NCBI GenBank assembly: GCA_029547045.1
Contig: JAKPQL010000075.1
Span: 1 to 53,863, forward strand
DNA: 53,863 nucleotides
Source: Deltaproteobacteria bacterium
Lineage (GTDB): Bacteria > Desulfobacterota > Desulfomonilia > UBA1062
Direction of reading: 5' to 3'
Shown: one piece after another, positions 45,439-51,988 of the stretch
Layout: every line of letters starts with the position of its first letter
How positions within the stretch are numbered: the first letter of the stretch is position 1
The notes under the pieces: model-generated
Database searches by the model: none
What the model was told of the DNA's origin: nothing
Seen by the model: only the letters and a program-made list of their open reading frames with translations
Position numbers and translations under genes: made by a program

Positions 45439-46689
45439 ATGCGATACTCAGACGTCTTTGTTCCTGGCGGCTTTCCGAGGCATACCTACAACCCGCGTGC
45501 TACCCGCAAACTCGAGGAGCGGCTTGCCGAGGTCGCGGACAATCTATGCAAGCTGGCCACGGTCACAGGCCACACAAAATCGGGCAAAACGGTGCTCGTA
45601 AGAAATGCCTACCCGCCCGAGGAAGCCGTTTAGATCGACGGCGGAACTGTGAGCGAGGAGGAAGATTTTTGGTCGGGTATAATCGACCGGCTTGAGCTGT
45701 TTCAAGTGCTCGCAGAGGGTGAATCACTTCAGAAATCGGGCGAATTCGGAACCGAGGCATCTGGACAGGCAAATTTCTTGATTGCTAAAGGCGAGGGCAA
45801 AGTGTCCGGTAAGCTGGGAAGAACGAGGGGAACTACAAATAGCGCTTCACGCCAAGTGAGTTCCCGAATCACAGCAATTGCGGGCCTGCGCCAAGCGAAT
45901 TTACCTTTGGTCATCGATGATTTCCACTACATACCCCGTGAGTTACAGGGATCGCTTGTCAGAGCATTGAAATCACCGATCTTCGACGGACTGCCCGTGA
46001 TCCTAATAGCCATCCCCCACCGGCGGTACGATGCTCTGAAGGTAGAGAAGGAAATGACAGGGCGCCTGCACCCTGTTGATATCCCACTTTGGGAATCCGA
46101 AGAGTTGAGGTTTATCCCCGAAACAGGATTCACTATTCTGAATTGCGTGGTTCCCGACAATGCTGTGGGCTCGTTCGTCACAGAATCCATAGGGAGCCCT
46201 CACCTGATGCAGGATTTCTGTCGCACGCTTTGCCGTAAATTTGACATCAAAACTGAAGCTGACGGTATGGCACTGGCGGTGTCAGAAGAGGATTTGAAGG
46301 AGGTCTATGCGGAGGTCGCTGATACAATTGGGCGCCCGATTTTTGAGAAGTTAGCCCGCGGGCCCCGCCAACGAACTGACCGCATTGCACGAAAACTTAA
46401 TGATGGGACTGAGGTTGATATCTACGGTTTGGTCCTTCATGCCCTCGCTCATATCCGACCAGGCTTGGTGACCCTTGAATACGAGGAACTGCGGTCCGCA
46501 ATCCGCGACATTTCCAAAGATCCGCCACAGCTGCACGAAGTAGCTCGGGTTCTACGACATATGGCGAGCATCGCGGCTTCTGACGACAGTTCCACACCAG
46601 TGATTGACTTTGAGGAGGAAGAGAAGATCCTGCATGTGACCGACCCGTTCTTCGCGTTCTACCTCCGATGGGGGAATCTAAACGGCTAA
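45439..46689 (+). pseudogene. P-loop ATPase interrupted by an in-frame TAG
   Basis: Two open frames (45439-45633 and 45649-46689) lie in the same phase and join into one 417-codon gene when the TAG at 45631-45633 is read through. The first part has Walker A GHTKSGKT; the second has Walker B PLVIDDFHYI and sensor-like LPVILIAIPHRRYD. Neither alone is a complete ATPase. The bases around the stop read EEAV-stop-IDGGTV; a Trp codon TGG changed to TAG would explain it. The intact protein would be an AAA/STAND-like ATPase of about 416 residues, of unknown role; I recall similar stand-alone proteins in accessory DNA. The C-terminal part may still be translated from GTG 45649. Codon use is AT-richer than the neighbours, indicating transfer. 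ATG 45439 has GAGGAG upstream. Confidence 0.75.
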
Positions 46690-46737
46690 CAAGCCGGATG
46701 CAGGCGACTCGTAAACTCGCGCCTGATCCGCAGCATT
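46684..46737. repeat. attC-like imperfect hairpin at the end of the broken ATPase gene
   Basis: Starting at the stop codon, GCTAACAAG is followed by CGGAT (46695-46699), an unpaired G, CAGGCG (46701-46706), a 13-base loop, CGCCTG (46720-46725) and ATCCG (46726-46730), then GCATTAT. The layout, with an extrahelical base, a TAACAA left end and a right end one base from GCGTTAT, resembles an integron attC site. The right core is degenerate and no integrase is in the window. Confidence 0.4.
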
Positions 46738-46774
46738 ATATGGCAATCGACCGGCTAAAACAAGAGGAGAGTGT

Positions 46775-47029
46775 ATGATTAAGATGGGGCCTCCTGACGA
46801 AAACATAGCAAAATTTAAAGAAGATGATTTGGTATGCTATTGTTTCCAATACACAAGAAAACACATAGAAAAGGACTACATTGATAATGGCCGGTCCGTG
46901 ATTCTCGAAAAAATTACCTCCGCAAAGAAAGCTGGTGGGTGTGATTGCGCTCAGAAAAATCCAAAAGGTCGCTGATGCTTAAGCGATGTCCGCCAGGTGG
47001 TGGAGAACATTGCAAAAAGAACCAAATAA
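46775..47029 (+). CDS. Candidate selenoprotein: CopZ/BFD-type [2Fe-2S] protein with in-frame TGA (Sec67)
   Basis: 84 residues if the TGA at 46973-46975 is read as selenocysteine. The first 66 codons contain DDLVCYCFQYTRKHIEKD (Cys21, Cys23) and KKAGGCDCAQKNPKGR (Cys56, Cys58). This matches the [2Fe-2S] half of CopZ-like metallochaperones, whose C-terminus reads NPxGRCC. Here the first Cys of that pair is TGA and the next codon is Cys68, followed by LSDVRQVVENIAKRTK and TAA. The coding pattern thus continues past the TGA. A SECIS-like hairpin starts 7 bases after it. I recall an NCBI family named Csac_0668 2Fe-2S cluster-binding (seleno)protein that fits. ATG 46775 has GAGGAG 5 bases upstream. 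The gene is AT-rich, unlike the chromosome. The alternative is a 66-residue truncated protein. Confidence 0.75.
46983..47013 (+). promoter_or_regulatory. Bacterial SECIS-like hairpin
   Basis: GCGATGTCCGCC (46983-46994) pairs with GGTGG (46999-47003) and ACATTGC (47007-47013) through a 3-base bulge AGA, giving 12 pairs (two G-U) closed by an AGGT tetraloop at 46995-46998. The loop lies 20-23 bases after the TGA. In E. coli fdhF the AGGUCU loop lies 18-23 bases after its UGA. It lies within the coding frame, as bacterial SECIS elements do. Confidence 0.75.
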
Positions 47030-47051
47030 CAACCGCATCAACGAGTGTACG

Positions 47052-48422
47052 CTACTGTTCAAGAGAGGGAGTGGAATACGCAGCGCGTTCCAAGATCTCC
47101 ATGATCTTGTCCGCAAAGGCGTTGAGATGCGCTCTTGAAACGAGCGGTTCGAGACAGGTGAAATTCAGCGTCATCAGGCCGTTCAGCGTTGATACAAAGA
47201 GATTTATCAGCCCCCATACGGACGACGACACCGAGAACCCGGCCTTCTCTATGGAATACTTCCCGTATCGTGTTTCAATATCGAGGTTCCCGAGGTTTGA
47301 AACCGCCGCATTGAGGGGAAAGCTCTTGTAGATGCCCGTGTACACCTTCACGCCAAGCTGACCTGTTCCGAACAGGAACAGCAGGGCGTTCAACACTTGG
47401 ATGAATTTCGGGTACCCGATGAAGAGCTCGCCGTTTCTCATGGCGGCCTCTTTCGCGTTCTGGATGTCCTGTGCGAGGGCGATCAGGTCGGACCCTCCGT
47501 GTGCCGTGTGGGTGCTCATGATGGCGGACAGGAACATGCCGATGTGGTCCCCCACCGGCGGGGTCACCCGTTTCCGCATGTTCACATCGTACCCCACGGC
47601 AAAGGTAGAAGGCGTGGTTATGCCCTGGTGCTGGGCTGTCGCCAGGACCTTTGCCGAGAGGAGGAGCGAGTTCATGGTGATGCCGTTCCTTTTCGCATAG
47701 TTGGCCAGCCTTTCAAGCTTGTGAGGCGCAACCTCGCGGGTCACGAGGCACACCCTGCACTCATCATAGGGTGCATATGCATCGGGTGTACAGGGGACCA
47801 CGTTCTTTGCCGTGAGATCGTTCCTCAAGGTCCTGGCCAGAAAGGCCACATGCTTCAGCCACCCGCGCCATCCGAGCATATCCCTGGGGAAATAGCCTTC
47901 AACGGGCTTTGCATGTTCGAGGGGCACGAGCCGCGATCCGGCCTCATCGCCCTGTTCCAGGGCCCGCAGGAGATCTCTCATGGCGAGAATGCCGGACATC
48001 CCGTCGGCGATGGCATGGTCCATGGTCAGCATCAGGGTGGACTGTGACGGCGAGTGTCTGCACAGGACGCACCTGGCAAGCGGGCCTTTCCCCGTGAACC
48101 GTTCCATGCACTCCGCCTCTATGACGGGTATCAGGGCCTGTCCGTCTTCCGAAGCAATGATTTTCAAAGGAATCCCGGGGCGTTGGCGGTATTGAAGCCG
48201 GGCGCCCCACCACCCATGCCGCACTATGGACACGTTCAGCATGGGGTGGCGATTCTGCAGGCATGCAAGTGCACGGCGGAGGTCCTCTTCGACGATTTCG
48301 CCCTGCACCAGCGCATAGGTCACGAAGTTCACACAGGAGGCCTTGTCGAAGATCCAGTCCATCTTCTCCTGTGTTCCCAAGGTCCGCAGATACGTCACAG
48401 CCCCCCCGTGCATGGAGCCCAT
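47052..48422 (-). CDS. Condensation-fold acyltransferase (PapA5/alcohol acetyltransferase-like)
   Basis: 456 residues. The chloramphenicol-acetyltransferase/condensation fold is shown by His136-Ala-Ile-Ala-Asp140-Gly141 in LTMDHAIADGMSG, the HxxxDG active site. A later SFPLNAAVSNLGN and LNFTCLEPLVS resemble the second half of such enzymes. They join an acyl-thioester to an alcohol or amine. Substrates cannot be read. There are no membrane segments. ATG 48422 has AAGGG 6 bases upstream; ATG 48413 is an alternative. The stop is 23 bases from the end of the convergent selenoprotein candidate. Confidence 0.8.
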   Translation of the reverse strand: MGSMHGGAVTYLRTLGTQEKMDWIFDKASCVNFVTYALVQGEIVEEDLRRALACLQNRHPMLNVSIVRHGWWGARLQYRQRPGIPLKIIASEDGQALIPVIEAECMERFTGKGPLARCVLCRHSPSQSTLMLTMDHAIADGMSGILAMRDLLRALEQGDEAGSRLVPLEHAKPVEGYFPRDMLGWRGWLKHVAFLARTLRNDLTAKNVVPCTPDAYAPYDECRVCLVTREVAPHKLERLANYAKRNGITMNSLLLSAKVLATAQHQGITTPSTFAVGYDVNMRKRVTPPVGDHIGMFLSAIMSTHTAHGGSDLIALAQDIQNAKEAAMRNGELFIGYPKFIQVLNALLFLFGTGQLGVKVYTGIYKSFPLNAAVSNLGNLDIETRYGKYSIEKAGFSVSSSVWGLINLFVSTLNGLMTLNFTCLEPLVSRAHLNAFADKIMEILERAAYSTPSLEQ

Positions 48423-48544
48423 TTCATGCCCTTGCCTTATCCCTTCAGATCAGGGATCGTCAATTTGGCGCAGGGACAATGCTCGAAACGATAATTCACT
48501 CACCATAATACGGCCGCACCGCAGGGGCCCCAGCCCCGGCGCGC

Positions 48545-50677
48545 TCAACTCCCGGGGAGCCTGCCCGGGTTCAGCCCCGGCTGTTTCTCGATGGGCTTGG
48601 CCCGCTCCCTGTCCGGCACGGAGAACGGCACGGTCTTCCGGTGCATGTCGCTGATCTCCCTGCCGCTGAGCGAGCGCTTCCACAGCATCACGTCGTCGAT
48701 GCAGCCATTGAACAGCAGGTTGGAGCGGTCCCCCACCCAGATGCCACCGCCGCTGTTCACGTCGTCTGCCTCGGTCTGTCGCGTGCCTGCCAGGCGGCTG
48801 TCCACGTAGAGGGTGATGGTCTTCTTCTGTGCGTCCCTCACCCCCACCACGTGGTGCCAGGCGCCCGGGTCGAGCCGGTGGCTCACGAAGCTGAAGAACC
48901 TCTCCTTGTCCTTGACGGAGAAGAGCACCTTATTCTCGGCGGTGCAGCTGAACGACCAGGCCGCGTTCGACCCGGTCTGGTTGGTCACCAGGGGAAGGCT
49001 GACCAGCACGGGCTGGTTCAGCTTCACCCAGAAGGCCACGGTGAACGACCCCTTGGAAAAGGTGTTTGCGGTGATCAGGGGGATCTCGATCCTCTGGCCG
49101 CGATCGGAGAAGCAGTAGGCGCTGTCCTGCCTGCCGTGCCGGTCGGCGGACAGGTATGCGCCTGTGACCCGGGCGTTGTTCCCCTGGCTGGACGAGTCCG
49201 CGGCGTTCCCGCTGAAAAGGTAGATCCCCACGGGCTCGGCCACGGTGTCGGCGGGCCGGGCGGGATACGGGGTGTACCCCGCGGTGGCGGCATGGTACGC
49301 GGAGAGCTTGTCCGGGCTGAAGGCCCGGTCCCACAGCATCACGTCGTCAAGGCGGCCGATGAACAGGCGGTTCTGGTGGTCTCCCACATGGATGGGGCCC
49401 AGGCTGTTCACGCTGCCGCCCACGGCGGTCCTCGTGCCCACCAGGCTGGAGTCCACGGAGAGGCTCATGGTCCGGTCCTGTGCGTTCCTCGTGCCCGTGA
49501 CGTGGTGCCACTTCCCGTCGCCGATGGGGCCGGACAGCAGGGCAGAGGACTCGCCCTCCTGGTTCCTGAGCAGGAACATCACCTGCTTCTCGGCCGTGTA
49601 GTGGAAGCCCCATGCCGGCCGGGCACCGCTGTCGTTGGTGAGGAGGCTGCGCAGCACCGTGCCTTCGTCCGCGGTCCTGATCCAGAAGGATGCGGTGAAG
49701 CTCCCGGACCCGAATGCGTTCTGGTCCGTCAGGGGGATCCTGATGTGGTGGGGCCGCTCGTAGAAGAGGTATGCGCTGTCCGGCTTCCCGGCCCGGTCCT
49801 CGGTGGGCTCGGCGCCCGTCACGATGGCGTGGTTGGCATTGCCCGAGGAGTCTTCCGCGTTGCCGTCAAAGGTGTAGGCCGCGACCGGTGCGGGAATCCC
49901 TTGTGTCTCCAGGGTCTTGAGCCTCGTGCTGAGGGCCAGCGGGCCGGTGTCCCGGGCATGGAGCCGGGACAGCTGGTCCTCGCTCAGTGCCGAGCCCCAC
50001 ATGCGCACCTCGTCGAGGCGGCCCGTGAACAGGAGGTTCCGGTGGTCCCCCAGCCAGATGTCCGAGCCGCTGTCCACGCTGCCGGTCACGCCCGTGGCCG
50101 AGCGGACGAGCCGGCCGTCCACGTACAGGCTCAGGGTGTTGTTCCCCGCGTCCCTCACCCCGGTGACCTGGTGCCACTTCCCGTCCGCTATGGGGTGCAC
50201 GATGAAGGCGTGCTGGTTCTCCCGGTTCTTCAGGGAGAAGAGGACCTTGCCGTTCGAGGCGAGGAAGAAGCCCCACGCCTGCAAGGGGGTGCCCGTGTTC
50301 GTGACCAGCCCCTTCATCACGGGAGAGGTGTCCCTTGTCTGCACCCAGAAGGACACGGTGAAGCTGCCGTCTGAGAAGGTGTTCGCAGCGCTCCGGGGCA
50401 CCCTGATGCGGTGGTCCGGCGCGTAGAAGATGTAGGCGCCCTCTGCGCGGCCGCGACGGTCCTCGGTGAGCTGCGCGCCCTGGACTATGGCGTGGTTGGC
50501 GTTTGCGGACGTGTCCCGGGCGTCCCCGTCGAGCAGGTACTCGGCCACGGGGTCGGGCATGGGGGCCAGCAGGTCGGGCAGGCCGGACCTGCCGGCCGGG
50601 AGGCCCCGCTTCCCCGCCGCAGATGCACCGGGGGCTAGCAGGCAGGCTATGACAAGGATCGTGACGAGTCTCTTCAT
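48545..50677 (-). CDS. Secreted protein with three LamG/concanavalin-like repeats
   Basis: 710 residues. A signal peptide (MKRLVTILVIACLLAPGASA) leads to three repeats of about 215 residues each. Each starts with a Y-L/T-F-D/S-G-N-A-x-D-S/T-S-x-N-A/N block (YLLDGDARDTSANANHAI, YTFDGNAEDSSGNANHAI, YLFSGNAADSSSQGNNAR). Each then has SFTVxFWV-like, GKWHxVTGxRD-like and GRLDDVMLW-like strands. These are LamG-like jellyroll domains that bind carbohydrate or protein ligands outside the cell. No catalytic domain or sorting signal was seen. The start at 50677 is set by GGGAGGTG and the signal peptide; 20 residues of a longer frame are rejected. Confidence 0.9.
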   Translation of the reverse strand: MKRLVTILVIACLLAPGASAAGKRGLPAGRSGLPDLLAPMPDPVAEYLLDGDARDTSANANHAIVQGAQLTEDRRGRAEGAYIFYAPDHRIRVPRSAANTFSDGSFTVSFWVQTRDTSPVMKGLVTNTGTPLQAWGFFLASNGKVLFSLKNRENQHAFIVHPIADGKWHQVTGVRDAGNNTLSLYVDGRLVRSATGVTGSVDSGSDIWLGDHRNLLFTGRLDEVRMWGSALSEDQLSRLHARDTGPLALSTRLKTLETQGIPAPVAAYTFDGNAEDSSGNANHAIVTGAEPTEDRAGKPDSAYLFYERPHHIRIPLTDQNAFGSGSFTASFWIRTADEGTVLRSLLTNDSGARPAWGFHYTAEKQVMFLLRNQEGESSALLSGPIGDGKWHHVTGTRNAQDRTMSLSVDSSLVGTRTAVGGSVNSLGPIHVGDHQNRLFIGRLDDVMLWDRAFSPDKLSAYHAATAGYTPYPARPADTVAEPVGIYLFSGNAADSSSQGNNARVTGAYLSADRHGRQDSAYCFSDRGQRIEIPLITANTFSKGSFTVAFWVKLNQPVLVSLPLVTNQTGSNAAWSFSCTAENKVLFSVKDKERFFSFVSHRLDPGAWHHVVGVRDAQKKTITLYVDSRLAGTRQTEADDVNSGGGIWVGDRSNLLFNGCIDDVMLWKRSLSGREISDMHRKTVPFSVPDRERAKPIEKQPGLNPGRLPGS

Positions 50678-50778
50678 GGGCACCTCCCTGCAGGGACATA
50701 TACCCCAAGATCTTCCATTTCGCGACGGGATTATCAATACAGGTGAATGAGAAAACCCTCCATGCTATCATACATCGC

Positions 50779-51408
50779 ATGGAAACGTGTCGCGTATACT
50801 GTTCCGGCCCCCTCTTCTGTGCCGAGGAGGTGGGGGGCATGAGCGCCATTGCCAGTGTGCTCGAGGCGGCCGGGTTCGCCACCTTCCTCCCGCACCGGGA
50901 CGGGCTCGAGGCGTATGTCCTGCGCATGGCCGGCATGCCCACCCCGAAGCCGCTGGCCCCCCTGCGCGCGCGCATCGATATGGCCATCTTCTCCCTGGAC
51001 GCCTTCGAGCTGCTCGAGCGGTGCGCGGCCGTGGTGTGCAACCTGAACGGCCGGGTGCCGGACGAGGGCATGATCGTGGAGGCCTCGCTGGCCTATGCGG
51101 CGGCCAGGCCGCTCGTGCTCTTCAAGGACGACATGCGGGCGCCGTTTGCAGGGCATGACAACTCCATGCTCACGAGCCTGGCCAAGGGCAGGATAATCAA
51201 CAAAATCAACGAGATCCCCGCCGCGGTGAGGGAGGCCCTGTCCCGGAAGACCGCCCGCTGCCCCCTGTCCGGAGAACTCATGGAGGCCGTCGCATACGGC
51301 AGGCGCATCTCGTCCGTCCTGGAGCGGCTGCCCCGGGAGGCGGGGAAGAAGCGCTGGTCCGACGAGGTCCTCTCCCGGGTCATGGAAGAGGCATTGACGG
51401 AGCAATGA
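50779..51408 (+). CDS. Nucleoside 2-deoxyribosyltransferase-like protein
   Basis: 209 residues. It begins CRVYCSGPLFCAEEV, like the first strand of the deoxyribosyltransferase/SIR2-like fold, and has CNLNGRVPDEGMIVEASLAYA, matching the family D-x-G-x-x-x-E active-site region. Family members move deoxyribose between bases or hydrolyse nucleotides. The C-terminal 60 residues are helical and not typical. ATG 50779 is preferred; a GTG at 50743 would add 12 residues, and no ribosome-binding site supports either. lemA follows 16 bases later. Confidence 0.75.
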   Translation: METCRVYCSGPLFCAEEVGGMSAIASVLEAAGFATFLPHRDGLEAYVLRMAGMPTPKPLAPLRARIDMAIFSLDAFELLERCAAVVCNLNGRVPDEGMIVEASLAYAAARPLVLFKDDMRAPFAGHDNSMLTSLAKGRIINKINEIPAAVREALSRKTARCPLSGELMEAVAYGRRISSVLERLPREAGKKRWSDEVLSRVMEEALTEQ

Positions 51409-51424
51409 CGGCAAGGAGATGGCG

Positions 51425-51988
51425 ATGAGTACGTATGTCCTGCTGGGAATCGTCCTGGTGGTGGCCCTCTGGGCAGGGCTTACCTACAACCGGCTCGTCA
51501 GGCTCAGGAACATGGTGAAGGAGGCCTGGAGCGGCATCGACGTGCAGCTCAAGCGCCGCTCCACCCTCATCCCGAACCTGGTGGAGACGGTGAAGGGCTA
51601 CATGGGCCACGAGCGGAGCCTGCTGGGCGAGATCGCCGAGCTCCGTTCCCGGGGGCTCACCGCCCGCACCGTGGCCCAGAAGGGCGAGATCGAGACCGCC
51701 CTTTCGCGGACGCTGGGCAGCCTCTTCGCCGTGGCCGAAGGCTACCCGGACCTGAAGGCCAGCGCCAGCTTCCTCTCCCTCCATGCCGACCTCACCCAGA
51801 TCGAGGACCAGATCCAGATGGCCAGGCGCTACTACAACGGCACGGTGCGGAACCTCAACATCGCCGTGGAGTCCTTCCCGAGCAACGTCGTGGCCGGGGT
51901 CTTCCGCTTCACCCAGGCAGAGTTCTTCGCCCTGGATGACGCCTCTGACCGGCTGGCGCCCAAGGTGAGCATGGGGGCCCCCGGGTGA
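51425..51988 (+). CDS. lemA: LemA family protein (second copy)
   Basis: 187 residues, the same length as the copy at 5862. One N-terminal membrane helix (YVLLGIVLVVALWAGLTY) precedes the signature QLKRRSTLIPNLVETVKGYM and the closing RNLNIAVESFPSNVVAG. Two ATGs compete: 51419 touches AAGGAG without spacing, while 51425 has a 6-base spacing and is chosen. It shares GTGA with the start of the DUF2207 gene. Confidence 0.94.
   Translation: MSTYVLLGIVLVVALWAGLTYNRLVRLRNMVKEAWSGIDVQLKRRSTLIPNLVETVKGYMGHERSLLGEIAELRSRGLTARTVAQKGEIETALSRTLGSLFAVAEGYPDLKASASFLSLHADLTQIEDQIQMARRYYNGTVRNLNIAVESFPSNVVAGVFRFTQAEFFALDDASDRLAPKVSMGAPG

Noticed and set aside
45631..45633. TAG as pyrrolysine codon
   Set aside because: TAG is the normal stop of several housekeeping genes here, the position looks like a Trp in relatives as I recall them, and no pyl gene is present.
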